64,000 bases of DNA from JACCXE01 sp963718605 (GTDB lineage: Bacteria > Actinomycetota > Acidimicrobiia > Acidimicrobiales > JACCXE01): contig OY970363.1 in the NCBI GenBank assembly GCA_963718605.1, forward strand, positions 1,488,001 to 1,552,000, read 5' to 3'. Below, in pieces: positions 50,028-58,852 of this stretch (within the stretch, counting starts at the first letter, position 1; the number at the start of each line of letters is the position of its first letter). The position numbers and the translations under genes were made by a program. Under the pieces are notes generated by a model. That model was given only the letters and a program-made list of their open reading frames with translations. It was not told the origin of the DNA and ran no database searches.

Positions 50028-50865
50028 CTATCGAGGAACGAAGCGTGCTCCCAGGAAGCGGTGAATCGCGGCCCGCTCGGTATCTGTGATGCCCCCCGGT
50101 TCGGCCATTCGTTCGCGCACGATTTTTCCCCAGCCGATGAGCACGTCGTCCACGGCCGTTCCCTTGTAGAAGAACGGGAACTCGGCATCGACAAAGCACA
50201 GGGCGCCGCGCACCGGGACGTCGCCGTATTCGCTCGGCCGCAACGCCCGAGCGACATGAGCGAGTTGGCCCCGAACTGCCGAGGCGAGTTTGGTGCGGTC
50301 GTGTCCTGCCACGACGAGACGCAGGTCCGACCGGAACCACCCGCCTTTGTCAACGACGTTGATCTTGCCCGTATACCGCTTGGTGTCGATCACCCAGACT
50401 GCGTTTGGTGACACGACAATGTGATCGATGTTGGCTTGCGAGCCCGGGATGCGGCGGTCGTGAAGCGGCAGGAGTCCGGCTTCGGCCATCTCATTCAAGC
50501 GTGCGCCGAAGAGTTCTTCACCTTGCGCGCCGATCAGCCACGAGTCGCCGCTGGTCGCCAGGCCCTCTAGTGCCAGAGCCATGCGACCGAGTACCGGATG
50601 ACGTTGCTTGACGGCTGCACGGCGGGCCCGCTCGGCTTGGCGTTCTGCGTTGCCCTGAGCGCGGGCGGACCTTCCGGGTCTTCCAATGTCGGCGGGTTCC
50701 TCAACCGGCCGCTACAACGTGTGCACGAGCACTTGCCTTCACGCAGTTCAAGCAGGTAACGGTTCGGGCCGACGCGTTCCATATCGCCTGCTCGCCTACC
50801 GATAGTTCGGCGCGGCAGGCGCAGCAGACCCCAGGTCGACCTAGCCGCAGTTGTTTGGTCGTCAT
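50028..50865 (-). CDS. NERD-domain protein with N-terminal zinc ribbon, one frameshift
   Basis: The C-terminal part (from 50582, 184 residues) is a NERD nuclease-related domain: GAQGEELFGARLNEM, LLPLHDRRIPGSQANIDHIVV and SPNAVWVIDTKRYTGKINVV, with the D...DxK acidic-lysine pattern of the endonuclease fold. Upstream, a different frame (start ATG at 50865) encodes MTTKQLRLGRPGVCCACRAE and TVTCLNCV, two CxxC pairs that form the zinc ribbon normally found at the N-terminus of this actinobacterial NERD family. A basic helical linker (QGNAERQAERARRAAVKQRH) joins the two in the NERD frame. One extra base at about 50700 separates them. The protein probably acts on DNA. It is an island or defence-associated gene; whether the break is real is unknown. 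Confidence 0.75.
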
Positions 50866-51079
50866 GGGTGTCCTGTGCGTCTTGCCTGTAGTCGCCTTCC
50901 GTTTATCGGCGCCCGCTTCACAGCTTCTTAATTGGCTGGCATGGAGTTGAGATCGGTTCATCAGCTTTTGGGTCGCCGTTGTCCTAGGGGATTCGGCGTG
51001 GTCCTTGCACGGGCTGCTCTGTGACATCGCTGTCGGCGATTCGTAGGCGACCTCAGACTGCGAAGCGGCCTACCGGGGA

Positions 51080-51331
51080 TCAGGAATTGGCTCCCGGCTG
51101 AAAGAAGCGTTGAGTCGCCTCGTCGGCGGAATGCTGATCGAAGTGCTGGATCGTCGAGATGTAGACGGCTCCGTACAGTCGCTCTTGCGTATCGAACTGT
51201 TCGCGCTTGAGCTGAACAACGTCACCGGCCGTCACGCCCTTCATCGCGAGGAGCGACTCGAGTTGGCTTACGGCATCCTCCCAACGGTCATACCAGCCGT
51301 CGAAGTAAAACCGCGGCGTCGCGTTAGCCAT
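51080..51331 (-). CDS. Small hypothetical protein (83 aa)
   Basis: A short protein (MANATPRFYFDGWYDRWEDA then VSQLESLLAMKGVTAGDVVQL) with no recognised family. The start at 51331 follows the reading-frame change of composition; the upstream extension looks non-coding. Acidic and aromatic residues near the N-terminus suggest a small folded domain. It lies alone between the DUF4236 gene and the NERD gene, in the same direction. Coding probability is moderate. The gaps on both sides (50866-51079 and 51332-51518) hold nothing that I can support. Confidence 0.5.
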   Translation of the reverse strand: MANATPRFYFDGWYDRWEDAVSQLESLLAMKGVTAGDVVQLKREQFDTQERLYGAVYISTIQHFDQHSADEATQRFFQPGANS

Positions 51332-51518
51332 GCGCTTCCGCTTCCCGGGGACAGACGGGCGCGAGTAATCGATCGAGCAGCGCGGCGGGCACTTCGCGAT
51401 CGTCGCACAGCGGTCGCCAGCCTGTGGCCAAGTGCCGGTTGGGAGCACCACCTTGCTTTTCGCCTTCCGGTGCAGGGTCGATGAGTTGACAACAACGCGT
51501 TGGGAGGACGCCTAGGTA

Positions 51519-53165
51519 TCAGGAGTTCGGGCTCGCGCGAAGCGCGTTGTCAAGTAGGCCGACGGATCCGCATTCGTGCGCTCGTTCGAAACCTGGATCG
51601 TATTCGGTGACTTCCTCTCCGAAGGCGTCGTGGCCCTGGATGACTCCGCCGATTGTCTCGGCTCCGCGTCCATAGATCAGCTCGCGTTGGGCATCCGCAG
51701 ACAGCTCCTTGGTGACCCACCCATAGCCGGTGGCGCGGCCACTCCCTTGCGATCCCGGGGCGCGGGCGCCGGCGACCATGTACCAGAGCCGTCCCTCTTT
51801 GACGGCGACCATGCCGGATAGGTCTGAGTCGAGTTCACGCACGAGTGATTGCTTCAGCGCGTCGGGCAGGTAGCGGCACTCTCGTCGCAATTCGTCGTCG
51901 TGCGCGTGTTGTTTGCGTTCGTTGTTCCACGCGATGAGGCCGGCGAGGACTGGGATGCCGACGAGGAGCGCGACAAGCCACAGGCAACCGCGTGAGCATC
52001 CAGGCCTCGCTGCTTGTGCGACATCGGGCGTGTCCTCGACGGCGGGCGCAGATTTGGGAACGTCATCGTTCTCGTCGTGCGGCGCATCGATAGCGGCATT
52101 CATGTCAATCGACGAGATGAGAGCAGCAAGCGCTTCCTCCCGGGCGAGGTCGAGAGGGTGGAGTTCTTTCGTCGCGCCGCGGACGTCGATCAGCAATTCG
52201 GAGGCGATATCGATCAATGCGGGATGCGCGTCCACCTTCGTCCACTCGACGCCGGCCAACCTTGCTCGCTTAATGACCGCGGCGAGAAGCGGCTCGAGTA
52301 CTCGTTTGCCGTACGCGTCGACCCTGTTCTCGCGCATCGAAACGATACGTGCCGATGTCGCGCTCGGAGCGAAAGCGAACGCTTCCTTCACCGTGGCAAA
52401 GACGTGGCCGCAAACGAGCTGCCGATAGAACTCGTTGCGATCCGTCTTGTTCATCTTCTTCACGGTCGCCTTGCCGCCTGGCGTTACTGATGGCATGCGC
52501 TCGGGGATCGCTTCAGGCGGTGGAGCGAGCATGACGATGAGCAGCTCGCCAGCGCTGTAGCCAACCGCCGCGGCCGTGGCTTCGTTGTCTTCGAATGCGG
52601 CGTTAACGGCCGCCAGAACTGTGGGCTCGTCTCCCGACTCAAGCAGCGACCAGTTTTCGTCTGCCAAGGCCTGGTCACGAGCGACGTCCGCCTCAGCCGC
52701 TGCGCGCAACTCCGCGATCCGGCGGGCTGCCTTGGCCTGAGCCCTTTGTCGAGCCTCGTTTCGCGCCTTCCGCTTGAACGCGCCGATCCCCTCTACCTCG
52801 GCAGCTTCAAATTCGGCGACAACTCTCTCCTCGTCCACCGGCGCCGCTTCGACCGTGGCCCGTCGGACCGGTTCGAACTCCAACATGTGAAGCGACGCAA
52901 CATGCACGAGCTCGGCGTGGAGATCCTGAGCCTCTAACGCCCGCATGTCGCTCGTAGTGAGGCCCGCATAGCTAGCCCCAGCGGAAGGCGGTCGACGCGA
53001 GCCACCAATCGGTACGTAGAAACCCATCCGTCCCACGTGCGTCGAGACTCCCGGACGGCCGGCGCCAACATGAACCTTCGTGCGACCCGAGCCCGCGCTG
53101 ACGCGAAGCCCGCGACTGGAAGCGCGAATGCGCACACCTTTGGCGACCCGGACCGAAAAACCCAC
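51519..53165 (-). CDS. DUF4236-type protein with a membrane segment
   Basis: The first 55 residues are a DUF4236-like beta-rich domain (MGFSVRVAKGVRIRASSRGL, then TKVHVGAGRPGVSTHVGRMGFYVPIG), which is common in actinobacterial mobile DNA. A long charged helical region follows (ARNEARQRAQAKAARRIAEL), then an alpha/beta central part (MNKTDRNEFYRQLVCGHVFATV) and a single membrane helix near residue 395 (GCLWLVALLVGIPVLAGLIAW) before a C-terminal soluble part. The 548-residue protein starts with GTG at 53165. Function unknown. The overall layout, with DUF4236 at the N-terminus and a membrane helix toward the end, suggests a membrane-linked island protein. Confidence 0.75.
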   Translation of the reverse strand: MGFSVRVAKGVRIRASSRGLRVSAGSGRTKVHVGAGRPGVSTHVGRMGFYVPIGGSRRPPSAGASYAGLTTSDMRALEAQDLHAELVHVASLHMLEFEPVRRATVEAAPVDEERVVAEFEAAEVEGIGAFKRKARNEARQRAQAKAARRIAELRAAAEADVARDQALADENWSLLESGDEPTVLAAVNAAFEDNEATAAAVGYSAGELLIVMLAPPPEAIPERMPSVTPGGKATVKKMNKTDRNEFYRQLVCGHVFATVKEAFAFAPSATSARIVSMRENRVDAYGKRVLEPLLAAVIKRARLAGVEWTKVDAHPALIDIASELLIDVRGATKELHPLDLAREEALAALISSIDMNAAIDAPHDENDDVPKSAPAVEDTPDVAQAARPGCSRGCLWLVALLVGIPVLAGLIAWNNERKQHAHDDELRRECRYLPDALKQSLVRELDSDLSGMVAVKEGRLWYMVAGARAPGSQGSGRATGYGWVTKELSADAQRELIYGRGAETIGGVIQGHDAFGEEVTEYDPGFERAHECGSVGLLDNALRASPNS

Positions 53166-53316
53166 GGGTCGAGTTTGACCTATCGGAGAAACTCAGCGCC
53201 GCTGGTTGTCGCTCTGATGACGTTGTTGTCACTTTCTCTCAACACGCTGTTGCTACCTAGCGGGCGTTGTGGGCCAGGTTGGTTGGGGGAGGTCCACACC
53301 GCTGACCAGCACAAAT

Positions 53317-53367
53317 TTTGGAGCGGATGACGGGAATCGAACTCGTGTTTTCTCAGGCTGGGAAGCT
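53317..53367 (-). repeat. 3' half of a tRNA-Gly(CCC): attachment-site scar
   Basis: On the reverse strand the sequence reads TCAGCTTCCCAGCCTGA, then ACGAGTTCGATTCCCGT and CATCCGC-T-CCA: anticodon arm with CCC, T arm with one mismatch, and the 3' acceptor strand plus CCA of tRNA-Gly. The 5' half (GCGGATG...) is absent, so it is not a functional tRNA. Such 3' halves are left where tyrosine recombinases integrate into the tRNA anticodon loop. Confidence 0.75.
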
Positions 53368-53480
53368 GATCTCGACGGACGGCTGCGGAGGTGCGCGAAA
53401 AATGCGCAGGTCACTCGGGGTGAGGGACTTCGGCGAACCGGGCCGAATCTCCGGAGATGCGCGATCAAATGCACCATCGG
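53350..53480. repeat. Direct repeat copy A of a ~130-bp att-like sequence
   Basis: Shared with 58853-58980 in the same orientation: both start CTCAGG-(c/t)-TGGGAAGCTGA, then share GCGCAGGTCAC, ACTTCGGCG, CGAATCT, GATGCGC and AAATGC-CCATC in the same order. The repeat begins in the anticodon arm of the tRNA-Gly scar. From 53481 to 53795 the only coding candidate is a 34-codon frame on the reverse strand (53526-53630), too weak to call. Confidence 0.65.
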
Positions 53481-53795
53481 AAGCGGCGTCGCCCAGTGTC
53501 GTCGCGGGTACCCGTGAAAAAGCGGTCACCAGTCCTCGGTCTTGAACTGCTTCTTCTCCGAATGGGCGAAGAAGTCAAGAGCCGATTGGTCGGCCGGCGG
53601 GCCGCCCAACACCAAGTAGACCGTTCGCACGGCGCCCGAACGTGATGACGCAGGTGCGTTGATACCTCCGGTGTCCCCACATCGTCCGCGAAAGCACGAA
53701 GCCATTCGATCGACTTTCGAAGCTGCTTGATGATTTGCCCGTCACGCTTGCTTTCGGCTCGGGCAAACTCTTTCGATGATCACGGGTTGTCCTCG

Positions 53796-55064
53796 GTGCG
53801 GCTAGTTCTGCGGTGCGGGGACGCGACTTCAATCGAGTCGGACGTCCAGGTTGTAAAGCATTTCGACGGATGGGTCGGCGGGTCGGAGGCGGCCATCAAT
53901 CAGGCGTTGCGGGGATCGCTACGCCCTGTTTTTACGAAGCTTGAAAAACAGCGGCCTCCCGCCTCCAGGCTGGTGCTCACTGACGGTGATCGGGTCGCGA
54001 GTACGCGCCTGTTGGTTGTGGGACTTGGCAAAATCGATCGCTTCAGCCTCGACAAACTTCAGGGCGCCATCGAGCTGGCCTGTCGTGTTGTGGTCGACAA
54101 CGGTTTTGCGTCTATGGCAATGCCGGTCATCGGAGCAAGCAGCGAGGTTGGCCTACCGATCGTGCGCGCGTATCGGACGGTGTTAGCCAGCATCTTCCTC
54201 GTCGTAGCCGAGGAAACAGCGTCGGCAGGGGTGTGCACTTTGAAGACGCTGTCCATTTTCGACAAGAACGAAGACACGGTCGCCGTCCTCGACGATCTGA
54301 CCGAAGCAATTCTTCACGATCTCGGCATCACATGGCAGCGAATCAGTCAGCGCGAGTTCGATGTCGAAGTCGGTTCATCGACGAAGAAACTTGGCGAGGA
54401 TTTGGCCAAAGAGGCACCCGAGACGGCGACCGAAGCAGCGATCCCACGCGCACCGACGGGTCGGGCACCAACCAAGGTGCTGTTCCTCAGCGCGACACCG
54501 ATCGACGCCGACAGGCTTCGAGTCGAGGAGGAGATTCGTGAGATAGATGAAGCGATCCGCGGATCGGAGTATCGGGATCAGTTCGATATTCGCCAGCAAT
54601 CAGCCGTCCGTGTTATCGATCTCCAGGCGCACCTCCTTCGTCACAGACCACAGATCGTTCATTTCAGCGGTCACGGCACAGAAGACGGTCGACTCATGTT
54701 GGAAGACGCCAACGGGAACTGTGTGGCCGTCCCTCGCGCGGCACTCACGCGCCTATTTGGTGCCTTCACCAACATTCGGTGCGTCGTCTTGAACGTGTGC
54801 TTCTCGCAGGAGCAGGCCGAAGGGATCGCCACCTCAGTGGACTGTGTCGTCGGTATGTCGTCGTCGATCGGCGATGTAGCAGCAATCGGATTCGCGAGGG
54901 CGTTCTATCAGGCCTTGGCATTTGGCTGCAGTGTCTCCCAAGCCTTTGAACTCGGCTCCGTTCAAGTGGGTCTCGCGGACCTCCCGGACGAACACGTCCC
55001 GCAGTTGCTACTCAAGGAAGCCATCGACGCTTCGTTAGTCAGTTTTGCGACGCCGACGCCATGA
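53796..55064 (+). CDS. CHAT-domain caspase-like protease with macro-like N-terminal domain
   Basis: About 422 residues. The N-terminal 180 residues look like a macro/M17-N-type alpha/beta domain: VRLVLRCGDATSIESDVQVV, GGSEAAINQALRGSL, RLLVVGLG, VVDNGFASMAMPVIGASSEVG. After a linker rich in Ala/Pro/Glu comes a CHAT domain starting at KVLFLSATPIDADRLRVEEEI, with IVHFSGHGTEDGRLMLED (catalytic His293) and RCVVLNVCFSQEQAEG (catalytic Cys335). CHAT domains are caspase/separase-type cysteine proteases used in bacterial immunity. The start is probably the GTG at 53796; the frame is open back to an ATG at 53730. The stop overlaps the second CHAT gene's ATG by four bases. It could sense a nucleotide or ADP-ribose-like ligand through the macro-like domain; this is inference. 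Confidence 0.8.
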   Translation: MRLVLRCGDATSIESDVQVVKHFDGWVGGSEAAINQALRGSLRPVFTKLEKQRPPASRLVLTDGDRVASTRLLVVGLGKIDRFSLDKLQGAIELACRVVVDNGFASMAMPVIGASSEVGLPIVRAYRTVLASIFLVVAEETASAGVCTLKTLSIFDKNEDTVAVLDDLTEAILHDLGITWQRISQREFDVEVGSSTKKLGEDLAKEAPETATEAAIPRAPTGRAPTKVLFLSATPIDADRLRVEEEIREIDEAIRGSEYRDQFDIRQQSAVRVIDLQAHLLRHRPQIVHFSGHGTEDGRLMLEDANGNCVAVPRAALTRLFGAFTNIRCVVLNVCFSQEQAEGIATSVDCVVGMSSSIGDVAAIGFARAFYQALAFGCSVSQAFELGSVQVGLADLPDEHVPQLLLKEAIDASLVSFATPTP

Positions 55065-57079
55065 CAGCCGCAGATGAGATGTTCTTCATTGGGGCAGCGA
55101 GGTACTCCGTCCAGGTGCTTGTGGACCTAGCCAAGACCGTTCTGCAACGCCTTACCGCCCCTGAAACCGCCGACGTCCAGCTTCAGTTGAACGCCTTGTT
55201 GACGAGAGCGGACACGTTGGCGCCGATCGAGCTGGGGGCGCGTCTGCTGCAGCGCCTGGCAAGCGAGAAGAGTATCTGGATCGACATCGTGGTTCCTGCG
55301 CTTCGTTCGTTCGCCCCGCACGAAATAGGCGCGCCTGAGGTAGTGGGCATAGTCGGCGCTGGTGGGCCGGTGTACGCCGTGAACGCCACAACCGGATCGG
55401 AGCTGGACGATGCGGTTCTTAATTTCGTCTACCGACCGTCTCCCAATATTCCGACTGTCGAAATGCCGCGACGTCGAGCGGCCCTGCCATCCGCGCCCGG
55501 TGGGCGGGCTAGCGGACCCCGTGAGTACGTAACTCGGGGCGGCGGCGACAGCGGTCGAGAGCCTCCCGGTGCAGAGCTGCGAGATGGCCCCTCGCTGACT
55601 CGCAGTCGCGTTGCCGCTGGTTCGCAACCCACTGTGTCAACCTCCCGCTTCCTGCGAGCTGATCTTCCCGAGCGTGCATCGTTGGACGGCGAAGTCAGCT
55701 TGTTGGTGCGAGTGATGATGCAGCCAGGCAACGGCGACGAGACCGTTGACATCGACCTGGTCGACATTCCCACAGAGGGTGCGATGGTGCATATCGTCGT
55801 GAACGCGCCGGGCCTGCAGACGCTCGACGAGCTTGAGAAGGATCTCGTCGTGCCGCAAAGTGGAGACTCGCCGCCGGTCCGATTTGGATTCCGTTCGAAG
55901 GTGATGGGGTTACACAGAGTCAACCTGACGGCGTGGCGCGGTGGATCGTTCATCGGCGAGCTCGAACTCGAAATATCGATCGAGAAGAACGTCAGCGTCG
56001 TCGAAGGGCCCGCTCGGAACGTTGCGATTGGCCTGAAGTCGAACCCGGGCGAAGCGACGTTGCAGGTTCGTTTCGATCCGACATCGCGCGAGTACATGTT
56101 TCAACTGATGAGCAGCGACCGCCTCTTCGACCCCGTTATAGAGAGTCTCGCGGGTCTCCCTGACGCCAGGGTCGACGCGCTCGCCAGGAATCTGAGTGAC
56201 TTTGCCGCGAAGCGGACCTCCTTGGAGCCAGGGCTCGCTCAGAGTTGGATGCGGGACGCAGGCATCGGGCTGTGGACCAGTTTGGTGCCGAGAGCGATTC
56301 AAGAGGAGTTCTGGCAGGTGCGGGACACGATTTCCTCGTTCACCATCGCCTCCGACAGCGATGTCGTGCCGTGGGAGTTGCTCTATCCACTTGCTCCAGG
56401 AAACGACGCCGGCTTCTTGATCGAGCAGTTCCCTGTAATGCGTCGAACCTACAAGCAGCGCCGGGCCCGAGCGCTGGCGCTAGGCAACGCGAAATTCGTA
56501 GTACCTCCGAATTCGCCGAGCGACGCGACGAAGGAGATAGCAGCTGTTCAACATCGGTTCGACCGCGAATCAGACGCACCGGACCCCATCACAAAACTGA
56601 GTTCTTTGGTCGCGACACTCAACGCGGCAGATTTCGGCGTGCTCCACTTCGCATGCCACAACAGCTTCGATGTCACTGCAGGTGGATCCTCGGTGATTAT
56701 GGAGGGCGGGCCATTCGAGCCGTTGCGTCTCAACTCGATGGTGGCGCAAGAGACGTTCGCGGAGCGGGCGCCGCTTGTTTTCTTCAACGCTTGTCGGAGT
56801 AACGGCGAAGTGCTCGAGTACACACGGCTCTCTGGTTGGGCAAGCAACTTCATGGCGTCCGGCGTGGGCGCCTTCATCGGGACGTTGTGGTCTGTCCGCA
56901 GCAGCAGCGCTGCGGCGTTCGCTGATCACTTCTACGGCGCGTTGGTCGAAGATGGCAAGACACTGGGCGCAGCATCGACTGAGGCACGGGCTGCCATCAA
57001 AACGTCGGACGATCCCACTTGGCTGGCGTACACGATCTACGGCGATCCGAACGCAACGGTATTGGAGGGCGTGTCATGA
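55061..57079 (+). CDS. Second CHAT-domain protease with helical and beta-sandwich N-terminal domains
   Basis: The 672-residue protein has four parts: a helical N-terminal domain (about 1-125, AARYSVQVLVDLAKTVLQRL) of the sort used as an effector-association adaptor; a Pro/Gly/Arg-rich linker (125-195); a beta-sandwich (200-315, SLLVRVMMQPGNGDETVDID); and a CHAT domain (about 320-672). The CHAT part contains DSDVVPWELLYPLAP, VLHFACHNSFDV with catalytic His533, PLVFFNACRSNGEVLEY with catalytic Cys578, GAFIGTLWSVRSSSAAAFADHF and WLAYTIYGDPNATV, the classic CHAT ending. Active-site residues are intact. Overlaps of four bases with both neighbours show a single translated unit. One CHAT may cleave the other or the hydrolase. 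Confidence 0.88.
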   Translation: MTAADEMFFIGAARYSVQVLVDLAKTVLQRLTAPETADVQLQLNALLTRADTLAPIELGARLLQRLASEKSIWIDIVVPALRSFAPHEIGAPEVVGIVGAGGPVYAVNATTGSELDDAVLNFVYRPSPNIPTVEMPRRRAALPSAPGGRASGPREYVTRGGGDSGREPPGAELRDGPSLTRSRVAAGSQPTVSTSRFLRADLPERASLDGEVSLLVRVMMQPGNGDETVDIDLVDIPTEGAMVHIVVNAPGLQTLDELEKDLVVPQSGDSPPVRFGFRSKVMGLHRVNLTAWRGGSFIGELELEISIEKNVSVVEGPARNVAIGLKSNPGEATLQVRFDPTSREYMFQLMSSDRLFDPVIESLAGLPDARVDALARNLSDFAAKRTSLEPGLAQSWMRDAGIGLWTSLVPRAIQEEFWQVRDTISSFTIASDSDVVPWELLYPLAPGNDAGFLIEQFPVMRRTYKQRRARALALGNAKFVVPPNSPSDATKEIAAVQHRFDRESDAPDPITKLSSLVATLNAADFGVLHFACHNSFDVTAGGSSVIMEGGPFEPLRLNSMVAQETFAERAPLVFFNACRSNGEVLEYTRLSGWASNFMASGVGAFIGTLWSVRSSSAAAFADHFYGALVEDGKTLGAASTEARAAIKTSDDPTWLAYTIYGDPNATVLEGVS

Positions 57080-58242
57080 CTGAGTCGGTAATTGTGATCC
57101 ATGGCGTTGGCAATCGGGACGAGGCCGTTTTCAACGACCGCGTCAAGGCGCTGCAGGCTGCGACCAACAACGTCTGGGACATGGTGCCGGTCTATTGGGG
57201 CGACCTTGCCGCCCACGAGGAACTCGTGGCGGAAGCCGTCCCGCAAATCGACGGGATTCGCGATGGCGACATCGCTGGCGATCCGAACGACGTAGCTGGC
57301 CTTCTATTCGGTGTGGCGCCGGCGGGTGGCGGAGACACTCGAGGCGCGGTCCGTAACGCCGCGGACTCAGTCGATTTAGTTCTTCAAGGCGCTGCTGTCT
57401 CCACTGGTTCAGAAGTGCGCGTCGGAAGCGAACGTGCGCCCGAAGTGCTCGAGGTCGCCGTACGCGACGAATGGCCAAAACTGGACTGGCTCCCGAGCGT
57501 CACTGATCCTGAAGCCTTAACCAGGATCGGCCAGCTCATCGCGGCTCCTACGACTGCGACCGTCGACAGGGGCGGAGTCGAAACTAGAGACCAGGGCCTC
57601 GCCGAAGTTCGGCTGTCATTCCCTGACCTGGGCGGATTCGCGAAGCGCCGGCTTCACGAGTTAGACGAGTTGATGGGTTGCCTCATCCGGGACAGCGCGG
57701 GCCGCTTGAACCAATACATGCGAACCAAGCTTGGGCCGTCGATGACGAAGTTCTTCGGTGACGTTCTCGTGTATCAACGCCATCGCGAGGAGATTCAAGC
57801 CCGAGTGCGCGAGAGAGTTGCGAGCCACGACCCCCAACTCGGCACCTCGGAAGACCATCCAGCACTGGTCGCTGGGCACAGCCTCGGTGGCGTGATCGCG
57901 TTCGACATAGCGGTGCTACCAACGAGTCCGTTGTGGACCAAATCCTTGGTGACGTTCGGCAGTCAGGCGCCGTTCTTTCACGTTTGCGATCCCCGCGAGG
58001 GACTCGCCCCCTTCACCCTTCAGCAACAGGTGAAGCTGCCGCGTTCGCTCGCCCGATGGACAAATCTTTGGGAGCCGCTCGACGTCGTCGCTTTCGTGGC
58101 GGCAAGGGTCTTCGTCCTCAACGACGGCTCGAATCCCACCGACATTGAAATCCCGCACCTTGCTTCGTCGGGGGCGTGGACCCATTCCGTCTATTGGGAA
58201 ACCCCCGAACTCGTCAAGGCTTTGAGCGAAGCGTTCGCTTAG
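57076..58242 (+). CDS. GHSLGG alpha/beta hydrolase (lipase/esterase-like), putative effector
   Basis: A 388-residue serine hydrolase. It begins SVIVIHGVGNRDEAVFNDRV, a lipase-type oxyanion strand, then has a long non-conserved insertion (about 60-200) with charged helices. The nucleophile elbow ALVAGHSLGGVIAFDIAV carries Ser269; LWEPLDVVAFVAARVF carries the likely acid Asp336; GAWTHSVYWETPELV the likely His370. HGVGNR-type hydrolases often act on lipids or esters. The ATG at 57076 overlaps the CHAT stop (ATGA). In conflict systems such lipases can be membrane-damaging effectors released by a CHAT protease, but here no cleavage site is known. It is the last gene of the three-gene operon. Confidence 0.85.
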   Translation: MTESVIVIHGVGNRDEAVFNDRVKALQAATNNVWDMVPVYWGDLAAHEELVAEAVPQIDGIRDGDIAGDPNDVAGLLFGVAPAGGGDTRGAVRNAADSVDLVLQGAAVSTGSEVRVGSERAPEVLEVAVRDEWPKLDWLPSVTDPEALTRIGQLIAAPTTATVDRGGVETRDQGLAEVRLSFPDLGGFAKRRLHELDELMGCLIRDSAGRLNQYMRTKLGPSMTKFFGDVLVYQRHREEIQARVRERVASHDPQLGTSEDHPALVAGHSLGGVIAFDIAVLPTSPLWTKSLVTFGSQAPFFHVCDPREGLAPFTLQQQVKLPRSLARWTNLWEPLDVVAFVAARVFVLNDGSNPTDIEIPHLASSGAWTHSVYWETPELVKALSEAFA

Positions 58243-58852
58243 CTCAAGTGTGGGCTACGCCTAGGCGGTGGTGTTCCCTTCGCTCACCTGTTCCGCATCT
58301 ACCGGTGACGGCGAAGCCCCGACGCGCCGCCTGCGTCGATGACGATGCCGTTACCGCGACAGTCGAAGCGCAAATGCGACGAGCGACCGAACTTCAACCC
58401 CCATAGAAGGGCGAACGCAATCGACGCGATCGCCGTCGAGGACGATCCTCCCTGTGGCTCGGTACCCCAGGATTTCGGCCTTCGTTTAGACCGAGAAACG
58501 CCACGGGGTGCCGGCGCGTGTCGCGCCTTCTCCAGAATCGGCCCCTCGCAGTAGGCGCCGTGCGCATCTCGCCCAACTCCGGTCCGACACGCCCTACGCA
58601 AGCTGACCGTCCCGCCACTGTCGAGCTTGTCCTTCGAGCACCACGATTCGGCCTGGCGACGTTCGCTGCCGCGGCGTACAGGTCTTAGCGCGCCCGGCCC
58701 GCCGTCGTAGTCGTAGTGGGCCTCGCGCGGTATTGCGCCGAGGCAACTACCTGCTCCTGTAAATGCACATCCGCCGCAACTCAACCTCGACCGGAGTTCA
58801 TCCCAGTTGTTTCGTCACCGAGCCAAGGCCCGGCCACCTTCTGGATCTCGAC
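58243..58852. other. Gap between CHAT operon and second att-like repeat
   Basis: No gene here is convincing. A reverse-strand frame at 58299-58784 (161 codons) contains TAIASIAFALLWG, like the first membrane helix of small DUF4190-type proteins, but the sequence around it is arginine-rich and irregular, so it may be a decayed remnant. The stretch from about 58750 to 58852 has no repeat or hairpin that I can point to. Confidence 0.35.

Noticed and set aside
49625..50353. 242-codon reverse frame overlapping the NERD gene
   Set aside because: Irregular, Ser/Arg/Pro-rich sequence opposite in frame to a clear NERD domain.
53317..53367. Functional tRNA-Gly
   Set aside because: The 5' half is missing and the T arm has a mismatch; it is a 3' half only.
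53253..53477. Reverse frame through the tRNA-Gly scar
   Set aside because: The QPEKTRVRFPSSAPK stretch is just the translation of a tRNA 3' end, not a protein.
53526..53630. 34-codon reverse frame ending KKQFKTEDW
   Set aside because: It looks protein-like but is short, has only a GTG start and no recognisable family; kept as a note only.
58299..58784. 161-codon reverse frame with a membrane-like stretch
   Set aside because: Only one short DUF4190-like piece is convincing; surrounding sequence is irregular, so at most a remnant.
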